Under the pieces are notes generated by a model. It did no database searches and was not told the DNA's origin. It saw nothing but the letters and a program-made list of their open reading frames with translations. A program made the position numbers and the translations under genes. From Paracoccus wurundjeri (GTDB taxonomy: Bacteria; Pseudomonadota; Alphaproteobacteria; Rhodobacterales; Rhodobacteraceae), in contig NZ_JAUUTZ010000018.1 in the NCBI RefSeq assembly GCF_030678915.1, positions 35,478 to 99,477 on the forward strand: a DNA stretch of 64,000 bases, given 5' to 3'. Shown here piece by piece: positions 54,315-63,878 of this stretch (within the stretch, counting starts at the first letter, position 1; the number at the start of each line of letters is the position of its first letter).

Positions 54315-54357
54315 CCATTCCGGCGGGCGAAAAACGGCCAGTTTCCCGCCGGAATGG
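54315..54357 (-). terminator. 13-bp perfect inverted repeat downstream of ppiA
   Basis: CCATTCCGGCGGG and CCCGCCGGAATGG are 17 bases apart. It lies between ppiA (same strand, ending 46 bases before) and the fbaB start. The loop holds the only T run, so it may be a Rho-dependent terminator hairpin or a control element of fbaB. Confidence 0.5.
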
Positions 54358-54402
54358 CCGGGACAACGGCCAGAGAGAACCTCCGGCCTGCGTCTTTCCC
54401 GG

Positions 54403-54999
54403 TTATTTCTCGATCGTGACGCTCAGCATGTAATCGGGGTCGTCCACAGCCCCATTCGCATCGGGATCGCCCTTCTTGATATCGTTCAGCACATCCCAGC
54501 CATCGACCAGCTGACCCACGGCGGTATATTCGCCATCAAGGAAGGTCGCCGGGGCGAGATCTATGAAGAACTGGCTATTGGCGCTGTCAGGGTTTTGCGA
54601 GCGCGCCATGCCCACGGTTCCCTGCTGGAAGGACACGTCACCGAATTCGGCCTTGAGATCGGGCAAATCCGATCCCCCCATCCCCGCACGCGCAGTGTCG
54701 CCGTCCTGCTTGCCGAATTCGACATCGCCGGTCTGGGCCATGAAACCATCGATGACGCGATGAAACACCACCCCGTCATAGGCTCCGGACTCGGCCAGTT
54801 CGATCAGCCGCGCCACATGGTTCGGAGCCTTGTCCTCATACAAATCCAGCGTGATGGTGCCTTTCTCGGTGCCATCCGCGGCGGCCACCGTAATCACCAT
54901 ATTCGGGCCCGGACCGTCGCTGACGCCGGGCAATCCCTCGGCCATGGCGGCGCTTGCGGTCAGGGCAAGCGCGGCGGGAACAAGCAGGAACTCACGCAT
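54403..54999 (-). CDS. Periplasmic peptidyl-prolyl cis-trans isomerase (cyclophilin)
   Basis: The 198-residue protein has a signal peptide (FLLVPAALALTASAAMA) and one cyclophilin domain: YDGVVFHRVIDGFMAQTGDV with the catalytic Arg, NSQFFIDLAPATFLDGEYT, and VGQLVDGWDVLNDI. It isomerises proline bonds in exported proteins. It follows a cytoplasmic paralogue with an 8-base overlap, so the pair is coupled and likely arose by duplication. Confidence 0.93.
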   Translation of the reverse strand: MREFLLVPAALALTASAAMAEGLPGVSDGPGPNMVITVAAADGTEKGTITLDLYEDKAPNHVARLIELAESGAYDGVVFHRVIDGFMAQTGDVEFGKQDGDTARAGMGGSDLPDLKAEFGDVSFQQGTVGMARSQNPDSANSQFFIDLAPATFLDGEYTAVGQLVDGWDVLNDIKKGDPDANGAVDDPDYMLSVTIEK

Positions 55000-55498
55000 C
55001 GGCAGCCACCTTCACCGAGATCATGCGGTCGGGTTGCGCAGGCGGCTCGCCACGGGTGATCTTGTCGACATGCTCCATGCCCTCAATCACTCGGCCATAG
55101 ACCGTGTATTGACCGTTCAGGAAATGATTGTCGCCGAAATTGATGAAAAACTGGCTGTTGGCACTGTTGGGATTGGCTGAACGCGCGGCTCCTAACGTTC
55201 CGCGATCATGCGGCAGCTTCGAGAATTCCGCCGGCAGATCCGGCAGATCCGAGCCGCCGGTGCCCGCGCGGCCGGGATTCCAGTCGCTTTCCATATTCGC
55301 ATGTGCGACATCGCCGGTCTGCGCCATGAAACCGTCGATCACCCGGTGAAACGCGACATTGTCGTATTTGCCGGCGCGCGCGAGTTCCTTCATCCGTTCG
55401 CTATGCTTGGGCGCCACGTCGGGCAGCAGTTCGATCACCACGGGGCCGTCCTTCAGCTCGATGATGATAGTGTTCTCGGGATCCTTGATATCGGCCAT
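54992..55498 (-). CDS. ppiB: Cytoplasmic peptidyl-prolyl cis-trans isomerase (cyclophilin)
   Basis: The 168-residue cyclophilin has no signal peptide: DNVAFHRVIDGFMAQTGDV, NSQFFINFGDNHFLNGQYT and VYGRVIEGMEHVDKI are the usual active-site blocks. The start at 55498 has AAAGGAG about 7 bases upstream. An upstream in-frame ATG is not needed. It is divergent from pgk across 162 bases and heads a two-gene cyclophilin unit. Confidence 0.94.
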   Translation of the reverse strand: MADIKDPENTIIIELKDGPVVIELLPDVAPKHSERMKELARAGKYDNVAFHRVIDGFMAQTGDVAHANMESDWNPGRAGTGGSDLPDLPAEFSKLPHDRGTLGAARSANPNSANSQFFINFGDNHFLNGQYTVYGRVIEGMEHVDKITRGEPPAQPDRMISVKVAADA

Positions 55499-55592
55499 TG
55501 GGTGCTCCTTTAGCTGTCTGGAACTAGGTCTAGGCGGATGTCGGCCCGAGAGCAACGTGGCATTCACTGACAATCCCGTCAGACTTTGGACC

Positions 55593-55606
55593 TGTTGACG
55601 CGAACG
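55593..55606. promoter_or_regulatory. Weak LacI-like match upstream of pgk
   Basis: TGTTGACGCGAACG matches the zwf and fbaB sites in the outer TGTT, the central CG and AAC, but three positions differ. It lies 55-68 bases before the pgk start in a divergent promoter region. Low confidence. Confidence 0.25.
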
Positions 55607-55660
55607 CGATCATGCGTGACAAGCGCCATGACGCCTCACAGCTTGCGAAAAGGACCCGAC

Positions 55661-56863
55661 ATGGCCGAATTCAAAACCATCGACGATATGGATCTGAACG
55701 GAAAAGCTGTGCTGATCCGCGTGGACCTGAATGTGCCAGTAGATCAGGGCCGGGTCACGGACACCACCCGAATCGACAAGATCGTCCCGACCGTCAAGGA
55801 TATCCAGGCCAAAGGCGGCATTCCTGTCCTGATGGCCCATTTCGGCCGCCCCAAGGGCAAACCCGTGGAAAGCATGAGCCTGAAACAGATCGTTCCGGCA
55901 CTTGAGGCAGCGCTGGGACAAAAAGTGGCTTTCGCGGATGATTGTATCGGCGGGCCGGCAAAACGGGTCGTCGCGGCGCTGGAGCCGGGCGATGTCGCGC
56001 TGCTTGAGAATACCCGCTTTCACGAAGGCGAAGAAAAGAACGACCAGATCTTCGCGGCATCTCTGGCCGCGCTGGGCGGGGCCTATATCAATGACGCATT
56101 CTCGGCCTCGCACCGCGCCCATGCCTCGACCGAAGGGCTTGCACGGCTTCTCGAGGCCGGAGCGGGACGCCTGATGGAGGCCGAACTCAAGGCGCTTGAC
56201 GCGGCACTTGGCAATCCTCAGCGTCCTGTCGCCGCCGTGGTCGGGGGCGCCAAGGTCTCGACCAAGCTGGATTTGCTGATGAACCTGATCGAGAAGGTTG
56301 ATCACCTGATCATCGGCGGGGGCATGGCCAATACATTCCTTGTTGCCAAAGGCGTCGAGGTCGGCAAATCACTGGCCGAGCGTGATATGGCGGACACTGC
56401 CCGCGCCATTCTGGAAAAAGCCGAGTCCGGGGGCTGCACGATCCATCTGCCCACCGATATCGTCGTCGCACGGGAGTTCAAGGCCGGAGCCGAAAGCGAG
56501 GTTCTGCCGGTGGATCAATGTCCTGTGGATGCGATGATCCTTGATGCGGGGCCTGAAACCGTCAACGCGATCCGCGAGATCTTCGCCAATTGCCGCACAT
56601 TGGTCTGGAACGGCCCGCTGGGCGCCTTCGAGATCGCGCCTTTCGATCGGGCGACCAACGCCGCTGCGCAGGCGGCGGCCGAGGCAACGCGCGAGGGCAA
56701 GCTGGTTTCCGTCGCCGGTGGCGGCGATACCGTGGCGGCATTGAACCAGGCCGGAGTCGCCGGGGATTTCACCTTCATCTCGACCGCGGGCGGCGCGTTT
56801 CTTGAATGGATGGAAGGCAAGGATCTGCCGGGTGTCGCCGCGCTTTACGCGGCGGCAGACTAG
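55661..56863 (+). CDS. pgk: Phosphoglycerate kinase
   Basis: Pgk interconverts 1,3-bisphosphoglycerate and 3-phosphoglycerate with ATP. The 400-residue protein has [51 protein letters not shown], and the C-terminal [20 protein letters not shown] for nucleotide binding. AAGGACC lies just upstream of the ATG at 55661; earlier in-frame starts lack support. Neighbouring fbaB and eno make a glycolytic group. Confidence 0.97.
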   Translation: MAEFKTIDDMDLNGKAVLIRVDLNVPVDQGRVTDTTRIDKIVPTVKDIQAKGGIPVLMAHFGRPKGKPVESMSLKQIVPALEAALGQKVAFADDCIGGPAKRVVAALEPGDVALLENTRFHEGEEKNDQIFAASLAALGGAYINDAFSASHRAHASTEGLARLLEAGAGRLMEAELKALDAALGNPQRPVAAVVGGAKVSTKLDLLMNLIEKVDHLIIGGGMANTFLVAKGVEVGKSLAERDMADTARAILEKAESGGCTIHLPTDIVVAREFKAGAESEVLPVDQCPVDAMILDAGPETVNAIREIFANCRTLVWNGPLGAFEIAPFDRATNAAAQAAAEATREGKLVSVAGGGDTVAALNQAGVAGDFTFISTAGGAFLEWMEGKDLPGVAALYAAAD

Positions 56864-57005
56864 TCTTTTTCCGGCGGGATTGCGGGCCGAATTGCATTCG
56901 GTCCATCTGCGTTCCGGCATTTCAGCATCGGGATGAAGCAAAGCGGCCCCCTGCCCGCTTTTCGCACTTGCGGCAAGACGGCCCTGACGCCTATCTTCGG
57001 CTACC

Positions 57006-59594
57006 ATGGATAACCCGACCACGACAATTCTGACCCGGATCACGCCATCGGCAAAGATCGATCGCGCCCGCCACGGCTGGCGCGCGAAATGCCTGCAAAG
57101 GCTGATCCGGATGGAGTTGCCGGTCCCCGCCAGTTTTGCCCTGCCCCATACGGTCGTGCAGATGATCGCCTCGGGGCAAGCTGTCGATCTCGAACCGCTG
57201 AACACGCTGTTTGCTCAGGAAGACGGGCTGGTGAGCGTCCGGCCCTCGGCGATGAACCCGGAATGGGGCGGACCGGGAACCGTCCTGAATGTCGGCATAA
57301 ACGATGAGACACATGACCGGCTGGCCAAACGGATCGGTCAGGACAATGCCGATGCGATCTATTTGTCTTTCGTGCAGAGCTACGCCATCAATATCGCCCG
57401 TCTCGATCCGGACATGTTCTCGCAGTCGGGCGCGAATGCGCTGGCCGAGGCCCTGCGGAACTACCGCGACGAGATGGACGAGCCCTTCCCGCAAAAGCCC
57501 GAACGTCAGCTTGCCGGGGTGCTGCGGTCCATGTCGCGCGCATGGGACGGCCCGACCGCACGGCTTTTGCGACAGGCCAAAGGCGCGCCCGCTGACGCGC
57601 CCCTGGGCCTTGTGGTCCAACAGATGCGGCTGGCCCTGGGGCCGGGTTTATGCGGATCGGGCACGATCCAGTTCACCGATTCTGTAACCGGCCAGCCCCG
57701 GGTCACCGGCCGTTTTCGCGGCCAGAAACACGGTGAAACCGTCGGCGCCGGGGCTGAAACGCTGTTTCTGACCCGCGATGAGCGCGGCACATCTCTTGAA
57801 GAGACGGCACCGGAAATTTTTGCCGATCTTGTTCGCTTCGGCGTCGCCGCCCGCGAGAGGTTGCGTGAAGAGATGCAGATCGAGTTCATGGTGACGAATG
57901 GTCAGATTTCGCTGATCGATGCGATGCGGGTACCCCGAAGCTCACGTGCGGGGGTGCGGATTGCGGTGGCGCTTGCCCGTGACGGCATCATTCCCCCCGA
58001 AGAGGCGGTGATGCGGGTCGAGCCGCGGGCATTGACCGATCTTCTGCATCACCAGATCGACCCTCATGGCAAACGCGACGTGATCACCCGCGGGATCAAT
58101 GCCAGCCCGGGCGCGGCGACTGGCAAGATAGTGCTGTCCGCCGAGGTCGCACAGGCTTTCGCCGCACGCGGAGAGTCCTGCGTTCTGGTTCGCCGTGAAA
58201 CCCTGCCGGAAGATATTCGCGGGATGCATGCCTCTGTCGCGGTCCTGACCGAACGGGGCGGTATGACCAGCCATGCCGCCGTGCTTGCACGCGGGCTTGG
58301 CCTGCCCTGCATCGTTGGTGCCTCGGCCCTGAATATCGATCTGCGCAATCGCAGCGTGACCACTGGCAGCTTTGTCCTGAACGAAGGCGATGAGATCACC
58401 ATTGACGGCACGTCCGGCGATGTTCTGGCCGGGGCTCCTCCGATGCTGGAACCGGCATTGGACGACGCCTTCAACCAGTTGCTCGAATGGGCGGATGCGG
58501 TCAGCGACATGGATGTTCGCGCCAATGCCGACACGCCGGAAGATGCCCGCACGGCCCGCAAGTTCGAGGCTCGCGGCATCGGGCTGTGCCGGACCGAGCA
58601 TATGTTTTTCGATTCGGAACGCCTGCCCGCAATGCGCGAGATGATCTTCGCCGACAATCCCGAGGATCGGAAACTCGCGCTCGAGCGGATCCTGCCGATG
58701 CAGCGCAAGGATTTCACCGATCTTTTCGAGATCATGGCGGGGCTTCCCGTGACGATTCGTCTGTTCGATCCCCCATTGCATGAATTTTTGCCACATGACC
58801 GGACCGGGTTGCGGGAACTTGCTGAAACGCTTGATCTGCCGCTTGCGACCGTGGTCCGTCGGGTTGAATCCCTGAAGGAATTCAACCCCATGCTCGGAAT
58901 GCGCGGAGTGCGCCTTGGGATCGCCGTTCCCGAGATCTACGAAATGCAGGCGCGTGCCATTTTCGAGGCAACGATAGACGCAAGCCGCAAGGGAGCCGTC
59001 GTCATTCCCGAGATCATGATCCCGCTTGTCTCGGCGATGCGCGAGGTGGAACTGGTCCAGAATCGCGTCGATGCGGTTGCCGCCGCCGTCCGGAATGACC
59101 GGCACGCCAATTTCGCCTATCGTCTGGGCGTCATGGTCGAGACACCCCGGGCTGCGCTGCGGGCCGGCGATATCGCTGCGCATTCGGCCTTTCTGTCCTT
59201 TGGGACCAACGATCTGACCCAGATGACCTATGGCCTGTCCCGCGACGATGCCGGTCGTTTCATGGGCATTTATGTTCAGCAGCAGGTTTATTCCGAAGAC
59301 CCGTTCCACATTCTCGATCAGGACGGCGTGGGCGAGCTTCTGCTGATCGGCGCCGAGCGCGCCCGACGCAAATGCCCCGATATCACTGTCGCCGTCTGCG
59401 GCGAACATGGCGGGAACCCGGAATCCATCGCTTTCTGTCACGAAGCCGGTTTCGATTACATCTCCTGCTCTTCATTCCGGGTACCGATCGCCCGGCTGGC
59501 GGCTGCGCAAGCCTCGATTCGCTGTCCCCGGGCGAAGAAGCAAACCGATTCGTTTGATTTCGAATCGATTCGGGCATCCGGGCCGCAAAAATAG
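57006..59594 (+). CDS. Pyruvate, phosphate dikinase-like enzyme, divergent N-terminus
   Basis: The 862-residue protein has all three PPDK modules. The ATP-grasp part (about 1-350) has LVSVRPSAMNPEWGGPGTVLN. The phospho-His domain has LTERGGMTSHAAVLARGLGL with the swivelling His. The C-terminal PEP/pyruvate barrel has GLCRTEHMFF, FGTNDLTQMTYGLSRDDAG and CGEHGGNPESIAFCH. The extreme N-terminus lacks the usual GGKGANLAEM-type lead and starts directly at PASFALPH, and the Arg motif reads SVRPSA in place of SVRSGA. It interconverts pyruvate and phosphoenolpyruvate if active. It lies 142 bases after pgk. Confidence 0.85.
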   Translation: MDNPTTTILTRITPSAKIDRARHGWRAKCLQRLIRMELPVPASFALPHTVVQMIASGQAVDLEPLNTLFAQEDGLVSVRPSAMNPEWGGPGTVLNVGINDETHDRLAKRIGQDNADAIYLSFVQSYAINIARLDPDMFSQSGANALAEALRNYRDEMDEPFPQKPERQLAGVLRSMSRAWDGPTARLLRQAKGAPADAPLGLVVQQMRLALGPGLCGSGTIQFTDSVTGQPRVTGRFRGQKHGETVGAGAETLFLTRDERGTSLEETAPEIFADLVRFGVAARERLREEMQIEFMVTNGQISLIDAMRVPRSSRAGVRIAVALARDGIIPPEEAVMRVEPRALTDLLHHQIDPHGKRDVITRGINASPGAATGKIVLSAEVAQAFAARGESCVLVRRETLPEDIRGMHASVAVLTERGGMTSHAAVLARGLGLPCIVGASALNIDLRNRSVTTGSFVLNEGDEITIDGTSGDVLAGAPPMLEPALDDAFNQLLEWADAVSDMDVRANADTPEDARTARKFEARGIGLCRTEHMFFDSERLPAMREMIFADNPEDRKLALERILPMQRKDFTDLFEIMAGLPVTIRLFDPPLHEFLPHDRTGLRELAETLDLPLATVVRRVESLKEFNPMLGMRGVRLGIAVPEIYEMQARAIFEATIDASRKGAVVIPEIMIPLVSAMREVELVQNRVDAVAAAVRNDRHANFAYRLGVMVETPRAALRAGDIAAHSAFLSFGTNDLTQMTYGLSRDDAGRFMGIYVQQQVYSEDPFHILDQDGVGELLLIGAERARRKCPDITVAVCGEHGGNPESIAFCHEAGFDYISCSSFRVPIARLAAAQASIRCPRAKKQTDSFDFESIRASGPQK

Positions 59595-59831
59595 TTCCGA
59601 TTCGGCCATTTTTGGGCCGGGGAATGGCTGATTCTAGCTGTTTACCACGTATTTTCCAGCGATTTTCCGCCGCTTCCGCGCTGCAGCATCGGATATTTGG
59701 CGTTAACGGGTATGTGATATGGATTTGTCAACAACCAAAAGCCTATTCAATTTCTGATTTGAATGGCCGTCTGCTCTCGGTCGTTTGCCCGTTCTGCCCA
59801 CCCACCGGGCCAATAAAATTCAGGACTAACA

Positions 59832-60524
59832 ATGCCAAAGCTGCTTCAACGGCTTATGGGGGTTTGTGTAACTGTTGCTGTCGCCCTGCCTGCCGCGCCC
59901 GTCGTTGCCTCTGAAGGAAATGCCTCGCTATTCTCGGCCGAGCAATCAGTTTCCGGAATCAAGACCTCGGTATCCCGCGCCTCGCTGTTTACAGCAGAGG
60001 TGGATCCGTTCGGCAGCATTTCCAATCCAATGGATATGCCGCGTCCCAGACCGCTGCTTTATACCGATGCCGAGCCTGTCGCCATCGAGGGCGGGCCGGA
60101 AGAAATATACCCGCCGACGCCCGGCCCGTCCTATAGTTCCGCCGATCTGGAATGCCTTGCGGAAGCATTGTATTTCGAAGCGCGTGGCGAAGGCCGGGAC
60201 GGTCAGGCCGCTGTGGCGGAAGTGATCCTGAACCGCGTCGAAAGCAAAAACTTCCCGTCGAGTGTTTGCGATGTCGTGAATCAGCCCAGCCAATTCAGCT
60301 ATACGATCGGCGGCCGCAAAACGATCCGCAACAAAAGCACTTATCGCCGGGTTCTTGCCGTCGCGGAAGAGGCGCTTGACGGCTCGCCGCGCGGGCTGAC
60401 CAACGGCGCGACCTATTTTCATAGCACATCGGTCCGGCCGAACTGGTCCCATCGCTTTTTCCAGACCGCCAGAATCGGTCGCCATATCTTTTATTCGCCC
60501 AAGCAACTGATCGCCTCGAACTGA
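59832..60524 (+). CDS. SleB-type cell wall hydrolase (Hydrolase_2)
   Basis: The 230-residue protein has a signal peptide (VCVTVAVALPAAPVVA), a Ser/Pro-rich linker, and a Hydrolase_2 domain at about 105-225: LECLAEALYFEARGEGRDGQ with the likely catalytic Glu, AVAEVILNRVESKNFPSSVC, and GATYFHSTSVRPNW. SleB-like enzymes cut peptidoglycan glycan strands. Here it acts in the periplasm of a non-sporulating bacterium. The gap of 237 bases before it is relatively AT-rich and likely has its promoter. Confidence 0.88.
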   Translation: MPKLLQRLMGVCVTVAVALPAAPVVASEGNASLFSAEQSVSGIKTSVSRASLFTAEVDPFGSISNPMDMPRPRPLLYTDAEPVAIEGGPEEIYPPTPGPSYSSADLECLAEALYFEARGEGRDGQAAVAEVILNRVESKNFPSSVCDVVNQPSQFSYTIGGRKTIRNKSTYRRVLAVAEEALDGSPRGLTNGATYFHSTSVRPNWSHRFFQTARIGRHIFYSPKQLIASN

Positions 60525-60569
60525 CGCGCAACGCAACTCTGGCTTGCGCCGGAGGCGGATTTAGGGTGA

Positions 60570-61382
60570 ATGGCGATCATGGAAACCTGTGACCGCATAC
60601 ATCTTCGCGACCATGTCGTTCTTGCCGATATCGGAGCCTTCCAGTCCGAACGGGGCGAGCCCCAGCGGCTGCGCTTCAATATCACCGTGGAACTTCACGA
60701 CCAGACGACAAGTCGCGACGATCAGGTGGACAGCGTTCTGTCTTATGACGTGCTGACCCAGGCGGTCGCCGCCGCATTGGCCGATCAGCGTTACAACCTT
60801 GTCGAGACCCTGGCCGAAAAGATCGCCGCCGAAGTGCTGGCGCATCCCCGCGCCGCCCGGATCGAAGTTTCGGTCGAAAAACTGGACCGGATTCCCGGCG
60901 CATTGGGCGTCACGATCTGTCGAACCGTTGGCAGGATGACCGCAGGGCAGGCAGAATTGCCGGTTTCGGTGGTGCTGTGGAAAGGATCGGGCGATTTCCC
61001 GGACGGCGCGGTTATCCTGGTTCCCGATGCGCCCGGCCTTCCCCTTCCCGAAGGCCAGAACAGGCGGCGAATTGCCATGCTGGCATTGGATCAGGCGGCC
61101 TGGGCCCTGTCGGGCCGGCTTGGGCTTGAGGTCGCAGAAAGCAGAACCGAACTGGATGACGCGATCAGATCCGCGCGTCCGGTCGTTTGGGCGCCGGCAA
61201 GGCTGGCGGCGGATATCCCGGAAATCGAGGCCGATCCAGTGCATCTGGCGGGTTGGCTGGCCAACCGGCTTGGCGCGGAAGCCGTCCTGGTGACATTGCC
61301 CGACGACACGCCCCTGCCCGAACCTCCTGCCGGTTTCCCTGTCCCGCTGCGCCGTGCTTCCGGGTCGGGCCAGCAAGTCTGA
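60570..61382 (+). CDS. folB: Dihydroneopterin aldolase with C-terminal extension
   Basis: FolB cleaves dihydroneopterin in folate synthesis. Residues 1-120 are FolB: DRIHLRDHVVLADIGAFQSE, SYDVLTQAVAAAL, YNLVETLAEKIAAEVLAH with the active-site Glu, and VSVEKLDRIPGA with the Lys. Residues 121-270 form an extra domain with no motif I recognise (VVLWKGSGDFPDGAVILVPD, RRRIAMLALDQAAWAL). AGGG lies 5 bases before the ATG at 60570. folP follows after 5 bases. Confidence 0.88.
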   Translation: MAIMETCDRIHLRDHVVLADIGAFQSERGEPQRLRFNITVELHDQTTSRDDQVDSVLSYDVLTQAVAAALADQRYNLVETLAEKIAAEVLAHPRAARIEVSVEKLDRIPGALGVTICRTVGRMTAGQAELPVSVVLWKGSGDFPDGAVILVPDAPGLPLPEGQNRRRIAMLALDQAAWALSGRLGLEVAESRTELDDAIRSARPVVWAPARLAADIPEIEADPVHLAGWLANRLGAEAVLVTLPDDTPLPEPPAGFPVPLRRASGSGQQV

Positions 61383-61387
61383 AAATC

Positions 61388-62380
61388 ATGGAAACCCGGC
61401 GCATCTATTATCGTCCAATCCCCCTGAATACCGGCGGGCGCTGGCCCTTGGCCGGAGGTCCGGTCGGTTTCTCGCAACTCGAACGGCTTGAACGTGGCCG
61501 GGCTCCGGAAATTTGCGATCAGGTTCCGGCGGATATCCTTGAAACGCTGACCACCGCCCGCCCGCCGATGATGGGGATGAGTTTCGACCGCCCCCGCCTG
61601 ATGGGAATCGTCAATGCGACGCCGGACAGCTTTTCGGATGGCGGCAGCTACGACCCGATTCATCAGGGTAACGCCCTGATCGCGGCGGGTGCGGATATCC
61701 TTGATATCGGAGGAGAATCGACCCGCCCCGGCGCACAGGAAATCCCCGTTGAAGATGAAATCGCACGTGTCGCCCCTGCCATCCGGGAATTATCCGCGCG
61801 AATCCCCATATCCGTGGATACGCGCAAATCCGGGGTTGCCGCCGCCGCGCTCGGGGCCGGCGCGTCGATGGTCAACGATGTCTCGGGATTTGATTTCGAT
61901 CCCGTGCTTGCCTCCGTGATCTCGGAAAGCGGCTGTCCGGTTTGTCTGATGCATGCACAGGGGCGGCCTGAAACCATGCAGGACGATCCGCGATATGACG
62001 ATGTCTTGCTGGACGTCTATGACGCCTTGGAAGCAAGGTTGGCCCGTGCCGAGGCCGCCGGGATACCGCGAAACCGTATTTTCGTCGATCCCGGAATCGG
62101 CTTTGGAAAGACCCAGGACCATAATCTTGCCCTGCTAAGACGGATTTCGCTGTTTCACGGTCTGGGCAGCCCGATATTGCTGGGCCTGTCGCGCAAGCGT
62201 TTCATCGGCGCGATTGGTGGGGCCGAACGGCCGGCGGACAGAATGCCGGGCACATTGGCACTGACATTGGCCGCAATCGCGCAGGGGGTTCAGATGCACC
62301 GCGTCCATGACGTCGCCGAGATTGCACAGGGCCTGCGCCTGTGGCAAGCGGTGGGGCAAAACACAGAGGCAGAGACATGA
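61388..62380 (+). CDS. folP: Dihydropteroate synthase
   Basis: FolP joins p-aminobenzoate to dihydropterin pyrophosphate and is the sulfonamide target. The 330-residue protein has [62 protein letters not shown] and [12 protein letters not shown]. The first 70 residues are an N-terminal extension before the barrel ([20 protein letters not shown]). The start at 61388 has only a weak ribosome site; it is 5 bases after folB. The stop overlaps glmM (ATGA). Confidence 0.95.
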   Translation: METRRIYYRPIPLNTGGRWPLAGGPVGFSQLERLERGRAPEICDQVPADILETLTTARPPMMGMSFDRPRLMGIVNATPDSFSDGGSYDPIHQGNALIAAGADILDIGGESTRPGAQEIPVEDEIARVAPAIRELSARIPISVDTRKSGVAAAALGAGASMVNDVSGFDFDPVLASVISESGCPVCLMHAQGRPETMQDDPRYDDVLLDVYDALEARLARAEAAGIPRNRIFVDPGIGFGKTQDHNLALLRRISLFHGLGSPILLGLSRKRFIGAIGGAERPADRMPGTLALTLAAIAQGVQMHRVHDVAEIAQGLRLWQAVGQNTEAET

Positions 62381-63720
62381 GCGAAAAGCTGTTCGGAACC
62401 GATGGTGTGCGCGGGCGCGCCAATACCCACCCGATGACCGCGGAAATGGCCCTGCGCCTTGGCGCGGCGGCAGGCAGGTTCTTTCGACGGGACGGGCGCA
62501 ACGGGCACCGGGTGGTCATCGGCAAGGATACGCGGCTTTCGGGATATATGCTGGAAAATGCCCTGACCGCCGGGCTGACCTCGACAGGGATGAATGTCCT
62601 TCTTCTGGGGCCGGTGCCGACGCCTGCAGTGGGCTACCTGACCCGCTCGATGCGGGCCGATCTGGGCATCATGATCTCGGCCAGTCATAATCCGGCCGAG
62701 GATAATGGCATCAAGTTCTTCGGCCCGGACGGTTTCAAGCTCTCCGATCACGCGGAAGACGAAATTCAGAATATCGTCTCGGGCGAGATCACGCCCGCGC
62801 AGCCCGCGAATATCGGCCGCGCCAAGCGGATCGATGACGGGCGTGGGCGTTACGTCGAATATGCCAAGACGACCTTTCCCGGCGGACAGCGGCTGAACGG
62901 GCTGAAAGTGGTCGTCGACTGCGCCCATGGCGCCGCCTATCGCGCCGCGCCCGAGGTCCTGTGGGAACTGGGCGCCGACGTGATTCCGCTTGGCGTCGAG
63001 CCGAATGGCTTCAACATCAATGACAAAGTCGGAAGCACCCATCCCGAAACCTGCGCCAGGGCGGTTCTCGAACATGGCGCGGATCTGGGGATCACGCTGG
63101 ATGGCGACGCGGACCGGGTGCAGATCATCGACGAAAAAGGCAATCTGGCCGATGGCGATCAGATCATGGCGCTTCTTGCCTCGCGCTGGGCGCAGCAGGG
63201 CCGCCTGAAAGGACATGCCCTGGTCGCAACGGTGATGTCCAATCTGGGATTGGAGCACTATCTTGACGGGCTTGGCCTGCGGCTTGAACGCACCCGTGTG
63301 GGCGATCGCTATGTGGTCGAACGGATGCGTGAAGGCGGCTATAATCTGGGCGGCGAGCAGTCGGGACATATCGTTATGACCGATTACGCGACCACTGGCG
63401 ACGGGCTGATCGCGGGGCTGCAATTTCTGGCTGCCATGTCCGACAGCGGCGAATCCGCCAGCCAGTTGGTGTCCCAATTCGATCCGGTGCCGCAAATGCT
63501 GAAAAATGTCCGCTATGCCGCCGGCACGGATCCGCTGGCCGCCGCCGCCGTACGCTCGGTCATTTCAGAGGTCGAGGCGCGGCTGGGCAGTTCAGGTCGT
63601 GTGCTGATCCGAAAATCGGGAACCGAACCGCTGATCAGGGTCATGGCCGAGGCAGAGGACGAAGCTCTCCTGCACGAGATCATCGATGAGATCGTCGCGG
63701 CCGTCGAAACGGCAGCGTAA
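62377..63720 (+). CDS. glmM: Phosphoglucosamine mutase
   Basis: GlmM converts glucosamine 6-phosphate to glucosamine 1-phosphate for cell wall precursors. The 447-residue protein has [18 protein letters not shown], the phosphoserine Ser103 in [27 protein letters not shown] for Mg, GEQSGHIV, and the C-terminal [15 protein letters not shown]. Its ATG overlaps the folP stop, giving a folB-folP-glmM unit as in other proteobacteria. Confidence 0.97.
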   Translation: MSEKLFGTDGVRGRANTHPMTAEMALRLGAAAGRFFRRDGRNGHRVVIGKDTRLSGYMLENALTAGLTSTGMNVLLLGPVPTPAVGYLTRSMRADLGIMISASHNPAEDNGIKFFGPDGFKLSDHAEDEIQNIVSGEITPAQPANIGRAKRIDDGRGRYVEYAKTTFPGGQRLNGLKVVVDCAHGAAYRAAPEVLWELGADVIPLGVEPNGFNINDKVGSTHPETCARAVLEHGADLGITLDGDADRVQIIDEKGNLADGDQIMALLASRWAQQGRLKGHALVATVMSNLGLEHYLDGLGLRLERTRVGDRYVVERMREGGYNLGGEQSGHIVMTDYATTGDGLIAGLQFLAAMSDSGESASQLVSQFDPVPQMLKNVRYAAGTDPLAAAAVRSVISEVEARLGSSGRVLIRKSGTEPLIRVMAEAEDEALLHEIIDEIVAAVETAA

Positions 63721-63829
63721 CGAATCCAGCTATGACTGCGATCTCAATCCTAGATTCCACATAGAAAATGCATGAAATAGCATTGTATTTAAATGTAAAT
63801 TTCCCTTCATCCCACCAATTCTTCCTCCC

Positions 63830-63858
63830 CTTCTTCTTTGTGCTAAATACCTCGGGGG
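63830..63858 (+). repeat. Dispersed intergenic repeat, copy 4
   Basis: CTTCTTCTTTG followed by TGCTAAATACCTCGGGGG. The first 11 bases match copy 1 exactly. A GC-rich hairpin is attached downstream. Confidence 0.6.
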
Positions 63859-63859
63859 T

Positions 63860-63878
63860 CCGGGGGCAGCGCCCCCGG
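63860..63878 (+). terminator. GC-rich hairpin after glmM
   Basis: CCGGGGGC pairs with GCCCCCGG around AGC. It directly follows repeat copy 4; the next T run (GTTTTT, 63901) is 22 bases downstream. It might terminate glmM transcription or be part of a longer repeat unit. Confidence 0.45.

Noticed and set aside
57942..59441. Long minus-strand open frame opposite the PPDK-like gene
   Set aside because: Antisense shadow, His/Asp/Gln-rich, with no ribosome site.
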